From NCBI RefSeq assembly GCF_036850765.1, contig NC_089490.1, forward strand, positions 387,886,558 through 387,950,557: 64,000 nt of DNA, given 5' to 3'. The position numbers and the translations under genes were made by a program. Below the pieces are notes generated by a model. That model worked only from the letters and a program-made list of their open reading frames with translations, was not told where the DNA came from and made no database searches. This stretch comes from Saccopteryx bilineata (lineage: Eukaryota; Chordata; Mammalia; Chiroptera; Emballonuridae). Below, one piece after another: positions 32,497-43,429 of the stretch; positions within the stretch are counted from its first letter, which is position 1; every line of letters starts with the position of its first letter.

Positions 32497-32679
32497 AGAT
32501 CCCCGGCTCCGTGGCGCGGTTGGAGTGTCGTCCCAACATGCCAAGGTTGCGGGTTCGATCCCTGGTCAGGGCACATGCATGAATCAACCAATGAATGCAT
32601 GGATGGATGGAACAGAACAATTGGTTGATATTTCTCTCTTTCCCTCCCTCCCTCTTTCTCTCTAAAAATTAATTTTAAA
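32497..32679 (+). repeat. VES-like tRNA-derived SINE
   Basis: The head ends in a good B box (ggttcgatccc) followed by 'tggtcagggcacatgc', a short body with 'attggttgatatttctctc', a CT-rich part and an A-rich tail. Flanking repeats 'aaaatccagtgga' (32484-32496) and a near-identical copy ending at 32692 mark the insertion. Confidence 0.9.
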
Positions 32680-32692
32680 AAATTCCAGTGGA

Positions 32693-33595
32693 GGAAGAGC
32701 TTCTTCTCCCCAGCAATTACAACAAATTCCAAGAGTTGAAGCTTGTTGTCTTGTCTTGGGTCACCTGACCATCTCTGACCAATCACTGAAACCAGGAGGA
32801 GAGAATCTGCTTGTTGGACAGACTAGGGCACTAGGCCACTGTCGGGTGATGAGTGATGAGGGTGTGTGTGTTGTGGGCCTGGAAATACTGGAGGGCTGGT
32901 CGCCCAAAGGGAAGACCCAAGTGCTATTTTGCAGAAGGAAGGCAGTCGACACAGGGGGTGCTCCTGCTGGTGCCAGGGCAGAGGGCTGATTTGTCCCAAC
33001 AGGTCCTTCCGGCGGCTTACAGCACCCAGGTGGCCTCTGGCAGGTGCCACTCGGTTGCAGGAGATGCGGTGTCTGAAAGCCTGATTTACACACACGTGCA
33101 CATTCACGCACACATACACACAAATACGCAGGGTGTATTCACGTCTCAAAAGGATTGTCCCGAAAATCCCTGCCCGTATGGAGTCTCTGTGCCCCTTGAC
33201 AGCCATCCTGCCATCTCGGCCACCCCATATCTGTCTGCCCTCGGTCCCACGCCACTTGCTCAAGGGACCTTTTCCTTCTTCCCTTCACCCCCACTCCCAC
33301 CCCAACACCCACCCCCTCCTGGCTGGGGAAAGCTCCTTGAGCTACTTGGCACTAATTTGCCCTCAGTGGCTTCCCCTTCCCAGGAGACCAAGCCCATGTC
33401 AGCCGCCTTTCCAGAGGGGCAGCACCCCCCACCCCGGCCATCACCTCCTGGGGCCTCCGAAAGGGCGGGGAAGGGGGAGAGGAGGCAGTCACTGGCAATG
33501 ACGGAGCAGGAGCCCCATCTCTGAGGGGCGCCAGGGGCCTGTTTGGGGTTTCCGGGCACAGGCGAGCGGGCAGGCCTCGCAGGCCGGCTTTGCAG
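32693..33595. other. unassigned sequence
   Basis: A degenerate CA-rich tract lies at about 33083-33125. The 223-codon frame at 32853-33524 is Pro-rich low complexity with translated CA repeat, and a frame runs opposite it. I do not accept it as a gene. Confidence 0.45.
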
Positions 33596-33800
33596 CCCCA
33601 GCTGACGTCCACTGTGGCAGCTCTGTTATGCATTGAGGGTGCGGTATATGATTTCATTTGAGAAAGAGATTGCTCTGCAGAATAAAAAAGATGGAAAACC
33701 ACAGTGTATGCTTCTGCCTCCCAGGCAACTGTGGTCAAGTGCTTTTTAAGATCTGTCCTTAGCTTGATTTTGGTCAACCACAAACCTCCTGGCCCTTCCT
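33596..33800. other. single-copy block, possible conserved noncoding element
   Basis: No repeat signature and lower GC than its flanks. Stretches such as 'ctgttatgcattgaggg' and 'gatttcatttgagaaagag' look like typical conserved noncoding sequence, but this is an impression only. Confidence 0.25.
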
Positions 33801-33807
33801 CCCTCTC

Positions 33808-33829
33808 CCCCCCCCCCCCCCCCCCCCCG
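33808..33829 (+). repeat. poly-C homopolymer
   Basis: About 21 consecutive C residues. The length may be unreliable. Confidence 0.95.
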
Positions 33830-33929
33830 CCTCTCTTGCCTGTGGATTCTGCAGCTCTGACTCACCAGGCAGGCAGCTCCGTGTTCAGCATCACCCTGCC
33901 TTATATGGTGTGCTCAGTGCTCCTGGGAC

Positions 33930-34050
33930 AATGAGTATTCATTCATTCATTCATTCATTCATTTCTTCAGCCTGCGGCTTTTCAGTTCTTTTTTGTGCCA
34001 GGCACTGTTTCCTTTGCTGGGGATTGAGAAGGAGCAAAGCTGAAAGGTCG
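33930..34050 (-). repeat. L2 end with (ATTC)n
   Basis: (ATTC)n at 33936-33963 followed by 'ttgtgccaggcactgtttcctttgctggggattgag' matches the reverse-complement L2 terminus. Confidence 0.75.
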
Positions 34051-34052
34051 CT

Positions 34053-34360
34053 ACTGTCAGGGGACTCTGCCTTCTTGGGGAGATGTGCAGAGAGCAGGAC
34101 CTTCCCCTGCATGTCTGCTCCCAGCCCCTTGTCCAGTGTCTCAGTCAATACTGAGCCACAGTGGTCTTGGTGGGTGTTTGTCAGCTACTTACCACACTAT
34201 TTTTTAAAGCCCCCCACTGTGACTGCTGCTGCAGAGGTGACCACTAGACTGCAGAGGCTCCTTCTAGACCACTAGAATGACTTTGGGCCTCACCCTCTAG
34301 GACTTAGAGTTTAGGTGCAAACCTACTTAAGGGATATACACAAGTAAGCAAAAAGAACTG
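34053..34360. other. unassigned sequence
   Basis: Nothing recognised. Confidence 0.4.
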
Positions 34361-34365
34361 ACTAA

Positions 34366-34555
34366 CCACCCTGGCCAGGTCATTCAGGTGGGTAGGGCAT
34401 CGTATCAATGCACCAAGGTTGTGGGTTTGAACCCCTCTCAGGACACATGTGGAAATCAGCCAATGGGTTCATGAATGAGTGGAACAGCAAATCGATGTCT
34501 CTCTCGCTCTCTCCCCCCTTCTTCTCTCTCTTAAAAAAAATCAATGAAAAAAAAA
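34366..34555 (+). repeat. VES-like tRNA-derived SINE, diverged
   Basis: 'ccctggccaggtcattcagg' head, degenerate B box (gtgggtttgaaccc), 'aggacacatgtgg', CT-rich part and A-rich tail. Its target repeat (aactgact at the left) is shared with the following SINE. Confidence 0.85.
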
Positions 34556-34568
34556 TTGACTGACTTTC

Positions 34569-34950
34569 AGCCAGACCAAGAGAGCATCGGACTGGGATGC
34601 AGAGGACCCAGGTTCAAAACCCCGAGGTCACCAGCTTGAGTGCGGGCTCATCCAGCTTGAGCGTGGGGTCGTTGGCTTGAGTGTGGGATCATAGACATGA
34701 CCTCATCCATGGTCACTGGCTTGAGCCCAAAAGTCATTGGCTTGAAGCCCAAGGTCGCTGGCTTGAGCAAGTAGTCACTGGCTCTGCTGTAACCCCCCAG
34801 TCAAGGCACATATGAGAAAGCAATCAATGAACAACTAAGGAGCCACAACGAAGAATTGATGCTTCTCATCTCTCTCCCTTCCTGTCTGTCTGTCTCTTTC
34901 TCTGTCTCTCTCTCTCTCTCTCTCTGCCTCTGTCACAAAATAAAAAAAAA
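34569..34950 (+). repeat. second-family tRNA-derived bat SINE
   Basis: Same family as 4212-4561: 'gcatcggactgggatgcagaggacccaggttc', repeated 'ggctcatc..cagcttgag' phrases, 'gcacatatgagaaagcaatc', then (TC)n and an A-rich tail. Target repeats are ttgactgactt (34556-34566) and ttaactgactt (34951-34961). Confidence 0.93.
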
Positions 34951-34964
34951 TTAACTGACTTCCA

Positions 34965-35600
34965 CTCCCAGTCTTTCTCCATTCATTCAGCAGCTCTCAG
35001 AGGTCAGAGCTAAGAGGCCCCTCAGAGGGCTCTGACCCTTCACAGGGGAGGCCAATGTGAGAGTAAATCCCTGTCATTCAAGGTAGAGGATAAGAGGGTC
35101 CAGAGCAAAGTATAAAGGAAAGCGTGGGGGTTCTGAGACCAGGCCGAGAAGCCATTTCTGGGTGCTGATGGTGGGGGAGGTCAGAGAATGCAGTGCCCTT
35201 GAGCGGGACTGTGAGACTGGGTGGGATACTAGACAGGTGAGGATATTGAGAAGGTCAACCCAAGATGAAGAAACAGTGAGAGCAAAGGCCTGCAGCCGGG
35301 ACCCTGGGGTTTGGAAGCCTGTGTCTGGCAGGAAGTAAGATGAACTCAGCTTCTTCCCTGCAGGCCTCCAGGCTTGATCATGCAGGCCTGTGGCCATCTT
35401 CAAGGTGGCCTTAAAGCCTAACCTGGGTTTGGAGTTGAGTAACTCTTCTATTATTCCCCCTTTATCCCCAAGAAAGGGGATTTTGGAGGCACCCTTTAGA
35501 AGAAATGGTGCTGCACACGGACCAGTCATTAGTCCTCCCACCGCTGAGACTTTACAGAACTTAGAGACTGCCCACAGTCATCACCGCTCACAAGCAGCGT
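34965..35600. other. unassigned sequence, possibly old antisense L2 in part
   Basis: 35080-35340 has the purine-rich style of antisense L2 ('gagcaaaggcctgcagccgggaccctgggg') but is too diverged to assign firmly. Confidence 0.35.
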
Positions 35601-35604
35601 CCTC

Positions 35605-35745
35605 GAGGCTGACCCTGGGCTGGAAGTCAGGAGGCAATTCTCATCCTAGCCCTACTCCTGACGTCTTTAGCCTCCCTGTTCAGTGATTTGTCAATTGTAA
35701 AATAAGGGGTGAGGCCCCTTCCAGTTTTACACTTGTTATTCCAAG
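35605..35745 (-). repeat. MIR-family SINE (antisense)
   Basis: 'ggctggaagtcaggagg', 'ttgtcaattgtaaaataaggggtgaggccccttccag' fit the antisense MIR3-type consensus. Confidence 0.6.
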
Positions 35746-35746
35746 T

Positions 35747-35925
35747 CAGACCTGGGCTTAGATCCCAGCTCTGCTAGTAGTATGACGTTGGCTCTCTGGG
35801 CCTCAGTTTTCCCCTCTATAAAGTGGGGATAATAATACTATACATCTCACAGGCCTGATGTGAATAGTAAGATTAAATGAGATAAAATGCTCAACAGCAT
35901 GTCTAATGCTGATGCTAATGGTGTT
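35747..35925 (-). repeat. MIR SINE (antisense)
   Basis: 'gacctgggcttagatcccagctctgc', 'ctctgggcctcagttttcccctctataaagtggggataataat', 'attaaatgagataaaatgc' are classic antisense MIR. Confidence 0.92.
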
Positions 35926-36099
35926 ACATTTATATTTTTTCAGCTTTATAACTCTGTGGGAGGGATCCTAGATAGTCTTTGGTATGTAGGTACCTGCCGG
36001 GCAGCCCAAGTCCAAGTCCCCCAAAATTTGGTGATGGGGCACAAGAGTACCAGCTCTCCCATCTCCAAATGAAGGTGGAGCTGCCTGCCTCACAATCAC

Positions 36100-36170
36100 A
36101 TCTCACTCATCAAGTATTTGTTGAGCACGTGCTGTGTGCCTGGGCCTCGGAGAGGCACATGGTCCCGTTG
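36100..36170 (+). repeat. short MIR/L2 end fragment
   Basis: 'catcaagtatttgttgagcacgtgctgtgtgcctgg' is the conserved start shared by MIR and antisense L2 ends. Confidence 0.65.
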
Positions 36171-36171
36171 A

Positions 36172-37025
36172 AGGGAAACCCAAGCTGCCCGCTCTTGGTA
36201 GTTCCGGCTGCGCTTGGAGACGCCTCCTGCCCTCAGCCAGCCCCACCAGCACCACTGGCCACAGGACCCCTGCCAAGCACCAAGGGGCTCAGGTCCGCAG
36301 GCTGGAGCCCTAGAGAGAAATCCTTCCCCTGCCTTCATGGCTCCCAGAGCTTGGCAAAACCCCTCTCTTTCCACCTGGGGGCTGAGGTTCCCGTGAAGTG
36401 TCAGAGCATCCACCACAGTTAAGTGGTCTGGCCTTGTACCTGTGCTGATGGAATGGACGGAAGAGATAGATCGAACTTCCTGGTTCAGTATTACGCAAAC
36501 TCAGGTGTCCTAGAGAAGAAGAATGGCTTGCCACAGGGCATGGGTTCTAGGACTATGCTTCATTCTCACCCCCCTTTAATGCCTGCTTAGATCCCGAATC
36601 GCAAGGAGTGTTGGATATTTCTGGAAGGCGCAAAGTCTGCAGATTGGGAGGTGCTGAGGGGTCCAGTTTGCCTTGTGTTCACCGGTCCTTTCCCAGTGGC
36701 TGTGAGCATCTTACCCTCGGTAGTTGCCAGCATCCGGCACAGAGCTGGGCACGTGGGGGGGCTTCAGTCAGTGGTTGGCGAGCAGGTGGACAGGTGGCTG
36801 GATTACGATGGGTTCACTGTTATACATGCTTGCCTAGCTTCAGTCCAAGTTTCCAAGGTGGTTGGAGACACCAGGCTCTGGGTTTATTTTCCGGTGACAA
36901 TTTAATTTTGGCTCCTGGGCAACATCAGTAGCTTTCAAGCCGTGGAGTGGACGCAACACGAATGGCTTTTGAGCTTGTCAGTTTCTCGTTCCAGTTGCGG
37001 GAGGCAGCATCGTCTGTGCCCTGAT
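36172..37025. other. unassigned sequence, weak L2 in part
   Basis: 36690-36800 ('gccagcatccggcacagagctgggcacg') resembles an L2 3' end. No exon recognised. Confidence 0.4.
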
Positions 37026-37029
37026 CTGA

Positions 37030-37255
37030 GGATGAGACCTGGCTGTGAGACAGGAGAGTTCAGACTCCAGCTCTAAGGCTGGGTGACCTTGGGAATGTGA
37101 TTGAAGTCTCTCTTAAATTCTATTTTCTCATCTAGAAAATGACAGCACTAATAGCAGCCAGCTCCTAGGGCTCTGAGGAGCACTGGAGTAAATAACGAGT
37201 GTTCAAACAAGGAGCCGAGCTCGGAGCCCGTGGTAAACGCTCAAGAAAGGGTGGC
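37030..37255 (-). repeat. MIR SINE (antisense)
   Basis: 'cagactccagctctaagg', 'gggtgaccttgggaatgtgattgaagtctc', 'tattttctcatctagaaaatg' and 'ggtaaacgctcaa' are antisense MIR. Confidence 0.85.
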
Positions 37256-37329
37256 GATGGTGGTTTTAACGACCCCCTCAAGCTATCTGTTGCATAAACT
37301 TTTCTCTAGCAGACATATTTTTGCAGACT

Positions 37330-37530
37330 GCTTTGCACTGTTGAGACAAAATTTATTTTTAAAGTTGTTATAACAGAAGTAAAACATGCTCCTTACAAAC
37401 TCAAATGATCCAGAAGGATTTAAATTAAAAAGCAAAGGCAGCCGCCCCACCCCAGCTCTCGCGTTCCCTTCCCAGCAGCCTTCCCAGCTCGGGAACTTTT
37501 CTCCTTCTTTTCCTTCCTGAGGGCAGGGGA
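37330..37530. repeat. possible old LINE remnant
   Basis: 'gttataacagaagtaaaacatgctcc' and 'aatgatccagaaggatttaaattaaaaagc' resemble an old LINE end. Assignment is weak. Confidence 0.35.
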
Positions 37531-37534
37531 CAGC

Positions 37535-38740
37535 TACGCGCTTAGCAGAGGACAGTGGCCCGGTGGCTGTTACATTGAATTGCCATCCAGGCCAAAAGCC
37601 CTGAGGCTGCTGCCTCAGTAGTCCTATTGGGCCCGGGGACAGTCTGTGTCGTCAGTGTCGCCTAGCACCTCTGGCTTCTGTTTGCTCTGATCTTGAGGGT
37701 CTCCAGTGTTCTGCGTCCTGAGACCCCGAGGATTGGTGTGAGGCACGCCATTTTCGGTCCGGACCTGGAGGGATAAGGTTCGCAGACAGTGTGTTTGGCC
37801 ACATGCCTGGGCCCTCTCTTCTGTCACTGAGCTCCAGGGCTCAGTCCAACCCAGGCTGCCAGGTTGTTGGCAGGGTGATCACTCACTTCCACACCTGTGC
37901 CCTCTGCTGCCACACCCCTTCCCTCCTCAGGAGGAGGCCAGGGCCTAACTTGCACATGGCCCAGTGCATCATAGGTGATAATGGACTTGGGGCGGGTCTG
38001 AGGTTTACCAACACTATGATGCCAAATGTGCTGTCTGCCTTTATTTCTCTAGATCTGACTTGATCTGTCGCTGAGCCCCCTCTGTCCATTTGAAGGACAT
38101 TCAATCCCTGCCACATGGGGGAGGAAGGAGTCTTGCTAGGAATCCTGGTGGCCTTTATGTGACCCAGAACATTTGGAGGAGGCTGCTGGACTTCAGTGCA
38201 CTTGGGACCCCACAGACAAGCTCATTTCCCAAGCCTCAGGGTGCAGGGAGGGCATGTGGGCAGCGGTGACTGGGCTGGGCTCAGTGTGGCCTTCGGATGC
38301 ACCTGCAAACCAGGAGTTTGGGTGTTCAGACTCCCAGCCTCTCTCTGGCACCTCAGGGTGGCCCCATTGAAGTCCTGTCACCTGTTGGGAGGGCTGTTCT
38401 AGGACCAGGGCACTTGAGCATGTTGTTCTTGGATCTCACAAAGCCCACTTCTCCTTGCTGGCTTCAGAAATGCCCCAGCCCCTCTTTCCCGAGGCCTCTG
38501 CCTCCCCACTCCGTCACGGGCTCCCACCCATCCACCTCCGTGGGCTCCAGCCGATCTTCCTAGGTCCAGCGATCTCTGTGCCTGGCCTTGGAAGACAGCT
38601 GTCCCCGAGGCGTTTGACCCAATGACTTAGCCACCGTCTTGGGCAAAGGGAGAGAGAGCGCTCACAGCAGAATGAACAAATCAGGAAAGATAGTCTCAGT
38701 AAACCTCTTGCCACCCACACTGGCTACAGCGGATGAAACA
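37535..38740. other. unassigned single-copy sequence
   Basis: About 1.2 kb without recognised repeats. Overlapping short frames on both strands carry no domain. Confidence 0.45.
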
Positions 38741-38744
38741 GTAC

Positions 38745-38850
38745 CTTTCGTTCATTTGTTTATTGAGCAGCACCCATGATAAACCGGATTCTTTCAGAGA
38801 CCAAAGGTGAAAAATCCTATCAGGTGGACCTCAAAGAGCTTAGGGTTTAA
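38745..38850 (-). repeat. L2 end fragment (antisense)
   Basis: 'ttcatttgtttattgagcagcacccatg' and 'ggtggacctcaaagagcttagggtt' fit the antisense L2 terminus. Confidence 0.55.
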
Positions 38851-38851
38851 C

Positions 38852-39040
38852 CAGCAGTTCTCAATTGAGGTCCTCAGACCAACAGCATCAGTATTGCCTG
38901 GAAACTTGTTGGAAATTCAGACTTTCAGCTCCCTCCCTCCCAGACCTCATGAATCAGAGACTGGGGATTGAGGTCCAGCAGTGTGGGCTTTGCCAGGCCC
39001 TCCAGGGGACTCTGATGCAGGCTCGGGTTTGGAATCTCTG
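38852..39040 (+). mobile_element. MER5A-like hAT MITE
   Basis: 'cagcagttctcaattgaggtcc', 'cagcatcagtattgcctggaaacttgttggaaattcagac', 'gaatcagagactgggg' and 'ggccctccaggggactctgatgcagg' follow the old eutherian MER5A consensus. Confidence 0.88.
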
Positions 39041-39044
39041 AGAG

Positions 39045-40535
39045 CACAGGCAGGCAGCAGGAGGTCTAATATACTGCGCTGTGCTGTCTGGCGCACAGAC
39101 AGGGTGCCACGGCCCATGCTGGGGAAGGTGCTCGGATCATGAATGACTTATGACTTAGAGGCGGACAAAGAAATCTGTGTGTGACTTGGGGGAGGGGAAT
39201 GGATTCCTAGCAGGGAGATCAGCACATGCAAAGTCCCCGGGGCATGATAAAGCAGAAGCACTTCAGGAGCTGCACTTGGCTGCAGGTGGGGTGAGAAGAG
39301 GGCATGGCGAAGGGAGGGGTAATCACTGCGCCTCTGGTGCTCCGAGTCTGGGCTGGTCCCCAGAAGCACTGGGGAGCCTTGGCTTATGCAGAAGAGGTAG
39401 AAAGATCTCTTACCAGGGGAGAGGGTGAGGAGGATGAAGGCCAAGGCTCCTGGACCGTGGCAGGTGACAGGCTGTCTTCTGGAGGTCATGGCTGAGCCTG
39501 CACTGGATGAGAAGGAGGCAGGGTAGGGCTGGGATACTCTGGGTCCTAGAGAAGCCTTGCCCTATTGCTAGAACATTCCCTCAGGGGAGCTGAGCCAACT
39601 GAGTGCTGAGCCCAGGGAGCCGTCTCTGTCTCTCTCTGTCTTAGTTCAGTACCTCGAAGGGATTCTGTAACTGTCCTGCACTGTCATTGGGGTCTACGTG
39701 TATACCTTCCACCCGTCCCCATGTACTGTCTCTGGGGTGGGGAGGACCTAGATACCATCTGCACATCTGGGGTCTTGACTGGGAGTGGGGGCACCAAGAA
39801 ATGCAAGAGCTAATTGGACCTCTCTGAGGGTGGCGCTGGGTGGAAGTTGGGAGGGCCCCTCCCGGGTGGGTGACCGGGAAGGTGACCCTGTAGGTCAGGA
39901 GGGCCCCTGGCTTCCCCACCTCAGTGCTGGCCTCCCTCACTGCCTTCCCAGGGCTGGGCAGGCAGATGAAAGACAGCAAGGCCACTCCCAGGCCTGGGGC
40001 CCTGGTTTGGGAAGGGGCCTCCTATGAGCTCATCCTGTGGTGAGTCTAGGGCGGAGAGGAGGGAACTTGCAAATGGCAGCCAGGCTCTAAGTCCTTGGAG
40101 CAGCCAGCACTGGGAAGAGGGGGTGCAGCAGGTCTGACACAGGCTGCTGGCTGGAGGGCCAGCCTGGGCCCCGTTTGACTGGCGGGGCAGCTGCTTTGGG
40201 TTGGCAGCTCCGGCCTCTCCTGTACCCACTCCTGAGGCTAGATTGGGCTCAAGTGGAGCTGCTTGGAGTCCTGGGATGCTGGCCCTCGCCTGGCCCCTGT
40301 GCGTTCAAGGATCGTGTTAGCCCCAAGCAATGATCAGTGCTGATGTGTGGTCAGCACTCAGAGCTGCTGCGGGTCCAGCTGAGGAGGTGCCAGCTAGGTC
40401 CTGCCCACTAGGTGCCCTCTCTCAGGAAAGCGCAGCCTTGCTGCTTTATTCTGAGTATAGATTTAACTCTCAAGGGAAATAATCAGCCAGGGTTTGCGGC
40501 CTCACAGACTAATTGAACTGGGAGGGGTTTCAAAG
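39045..40535. other. unassigned sequence, weak L2 in part
   Basis: 39140-39300 ('agcacatgcaaagtccccggggcatg') resembles antisense L2. The remainder has no recognised repeat, exon or RNA gene. Confidence 0.4.
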
Positions 40536-40664
40536 TCATCTGTTTTCATTCACTCCATCAGAGGTCATTATTGAGCCTCTGCTTACATACCACTAGTGAT
40601 GGGGAGCTCAGTACCAAATAAAAGCAATGTTCAGATTGCTCTAAAAGTTATTCTCCTGCTTTGC

Positions 40665-40796
40665 ACAGGCCCTGGATTCAAATTTTACCCCTGCCACCTA
40701 CTATGTGGCCTCAGGCAAGTGACTTTCCTTCCAGAGCTCTGGTTTCCTTTATCTAAAATGGGTTTGATAAATACCTACCTTTCATTTGTAGAGGGG
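40665..40796 (-). repeat. MIR SINE (antisense), left part
   Basis: 'gccctggattcaaattttacccctgccacc', 'gtggcctcaggcaagtgactttcc' and 'atctaaaatggg' are antisense MIR. It breaks off at about 40796 and appears to resume near 41510. Confidence 0.85.
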
Positions 40797-41505
40797 TGTA
40801 AAGCCAGTAGCCACGGCCACCATTACAGCAGCCTGGCCCATGCAGGTTCAAATTTGATTTGGACAGACGGTAATGAAACAACGGAGCCAAGAACTGGTGG
40901 GCCATTAGCTTTAATTCTAGCTTGCACCTGGCAGGCAAGAAATATACACAGTGAGAAAACACTTCCCTTTCCATTCAGGGCTCCCAAAGCCACTGACTTA
41001 TCCTAGTTTCCTAGAATCAAAGGTGTCTACCTCACCAGCCTTATTCACCTCTGTTCCTCATCTCCTTCTCTCTGCACAAACTGGCTTCTCCTTCAGCACT
41101 CCGCCATCTTGGCTGCTTCTCCTCGCTTCCACGTGGCCTTTCTCTGCTCTCTCTACCAGCATGGGCTCTTCTGCCCCATTTTATAGTGTAGAAATCAAAA
41201 CCTTTAATCCAATATACAAACAAGGAAGTCTCTGATACAAGGTCACTTAGGGTGGGAAAAGCTTAGTTTTAAAACTAAGCCTTACGCTATAACAACCCTG
41301 CCTGCTTACAGCCTGTTCCTCAGACCCAGTGCAAACTATAAGGGAGCAAACATATATGTCATATTTACCAACTTATTTGACCAACAGGGGGTTTATGCCA
41401 GACATCCTTACAACCGTGAGCAATTTGAGCCTCTCCCCAGCGCATAGATCGGGTGCCCAGACAGGTCTTCTCCGCTGGGCTCCGGGTCCCAGGCCAGTCA
41501 CGTCA
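40797..41505. mobile_element. probable solo LTR inserted in a MIR
   Basis: About 0.7 kb beginning with TG splits an antisense MIR. It carries LTR-like composition and a perfect 20-bp palindrome at 41261-41280. There is no gag, pol or env sequence in or beside it. A target duplication could not be read, so exact ends and family are uncertain. Confidence 0.45.
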
Positions 41506-41507
41506 CC

Positions 41508-41555
41508 AGGATAAAAGTGCGTCCCTCCCAAGCACATAGTAGCTGCTCAGTACTA
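41508..41555 (-). repeat. MIR (antisense), right part
   Basis: 'aagcacatagtagctgctcagta' is the terminal antisense MIR block missing from the copy that breaks at 40796. Confidence 0.65.
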
Positions 41556-41557
41556 GG

Positions 41558-42025
41558 TTGGTTTCGTTGCCTCGCTTCTCAAGCAGACCCACCAGTGCCT
41601 TCGAGACCAGGTCAGAGCAAGGCCCTGGCTTTCATCCTCACTCGGAGACCTCATACCACGAGCTGCCCCGAGCTGCCGCCCAGCCCTGCCTTCCAGAGGT
41701 TTTCCTCCCCCCTCATGCTGCGCCCTCTGCAGAACCCCGCCTCCTCACGTGGCCTGGCCTTGACTCAGGTTTTTAAAGAGGTCAGCTGGGGATGGGATGG
41801 GGAAGGGTCTGTTCCCTTTCTTCACATCTTACAAGGCAAGAAATAATAAGAAAGTGCTATGTGAAACCCCAGGTAGAGAAGAAGTCTTGGAGACTGGTGG
41901 TGACCTCAGCTCAGCCTGCCACGACCACCACCAAGGGCAGCCGTCACCCTCAGCCATGGCCTTGGACCCTCGGGACACCTGCTTTGTTGGTGACTGTGCT
42001 GTTTTGGTGTCTTTAAAAAAAACAA
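41558..42025. other. unassigned sequence
   Basis: Nothing recognised. Confidence 0.4.
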
Positions 42026-42029
42026 ACAA

Positions 42030-42340
42030 ACCAAAAAAACAGCTTTAGGAGGTAGAATTTACGCACCATAAAATTTGTTCGTTTTAAGGCTGTGATTCAG
42101 TGATTTATAGTGAATTTACAGTTGTGCAACCATCACTGCGGTCTAATTCTGGAATGTTTCCGTCACCCCCTAAGGAAATCTGGTACGCATTTGTCCTCCG
42201 TTCCCATTCCCACCCCCGCCCCAGGCAGCCACCAGTCTACTCTCTGTCTCTATAGACTTTGCCTTTTCTGGACATTTCAGATGAATGGATCAGATATCGT
42301 GTGTGGACTCCTGCTTTTTATACTCCGGTGGTGGGAGGAA
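42030..42340 (-). repeat. old L1 LINE fragment (antisense)
   Basis: 'gtagaatttacgcaccataaaatttgttc', 'acagttgtgcaaccatcactgcgg' and 'ctatagactttgccttttctggacatttc' are reverse-complement L1. Confidence 0.85.
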
Positions 42341-42559
42341 ACTGTGTCCACTCGGTGACAGCCAGCCAAGGCGTGTGTGTTTTTAGAGTGGGAAAAACTC
42401 ATAGAGACACTGAGTGCAATCTTCACTTCAGCGCAAGACTGCACCAATCCCACACCAGGAACCCTCTGACCTCTGCTTTAATCCATCCAGTGTCAGGCAG
42501 CTCACTGCTCCCCGGAGACTGACGGAAATCTGCATGCCCTGATCACATGCTGAGGGCCA

Positions 42560-42735
42560 GGATTGCTGATGTTACTTGACCTTTGGTTCTGTCCTCTGAG
42601 ATGGGATCGTTTTACTGCTGAGGAATTGCAGCTCAGAGGGGCTGAGGCCCTCACCCAAAGTCACCCAGGGAGGAAGTGGGGGAAGCCAGGGTTTAACCCA
42701 GGTCTCTCTGATTTCAAAGCCATCCTTTCACCCCT
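42560..42735 (+). repeat. MIR SINE
   Basis: 'gctgaggaattgcagctcagaggggctgagg', 'cacccaaagtcacccaggg', 'gggtttaacccaggtctctctgatt' follow sense MIR. Confidence 0.85.
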
Positions 42736-42799
42736 ATACCGTGTTTTTGTTCCTCCCGCAAGATGCGGGAAACTCACTTCCACCCATTGTGTCTAGTTT

Positions 42800-42925
42800 G
42801 ATTGACAAGACCCATACAGACATCTAGCATGGACACGGGAGATGGGGAAGGGACGGAGTCAAGGAAGACTTCTTGGAGAAGGTGATGCTTGAGTTGGTTC
42901 TTGAAAGTTGAACAGGAATTCACAG
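42800..42925 (-). repeat. L2 fragment (antisense)
   Basis: 'caaggaagacttcttggagaaggtgatgcttgag' matches the reverse-complement L2 3' end. Confidence 0.65.
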
Positions 42926-42964
42926 AGCCAATATGGAAGAGTTTCCAGGGACTCTTTTAACTAC

Positions 42965-43165
42965 AAACCATTTTAATATTTCACGGCTGCTTGAGGCTGG
43001 AAGGAACTGTTGAGATTATCTACTCTTGCTGTCATTCTCCCCTAAACATCACCAGAAAGTGGTGGTCCAGCAGCAGTGCTTGAATACCTCCGGGGACAGG
43101 GAGATTACCACCTTACCTGGGAACCCATTTCACTGGGGAGCAGCTCTAACTCTAGGCTGGGCTGA
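42965..43165. repeat. old mammalian repeat, L3/MIR3-like
   Basis: 'gaggctggaaggaactgttgagattatc' and 'agtgcttgaatacctccggggacagggagattaccacc' match a deep mammalian repeat whose exact name I cannot fix. Confidence 0.5.
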
Positions 43166-43429
43166 AGATGGCCTCTGTGTAGCCACAGCTAGACTATAAC
43201 TACACAGCATGTAGCTGGTCCATTTGGATGCTGAGCACAGTAGGCAGGGTCCTGGAGAAATCCTGAAAGTCTTCACTAAAACGTTCCCAGTTCTTCCATT
43301 TGTTCTCTTTGGTATAGACTGTACATGTTGCTCAGGTCTGGCCACCTGCTTCTGGGATGCCCAGCCCATGTCCTTGAACTTGCCGGCAAGATAGGGTTAT
43401 GAATAGCACTACCCTGTCTTATCCTGCTT

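Noticed and set aside
32853..33524. 223-codon + frame
   Set aside because: It includes translated CA repeat and low-complexity proline runs, a frame runs opposite it, and no family similarity is recognised.
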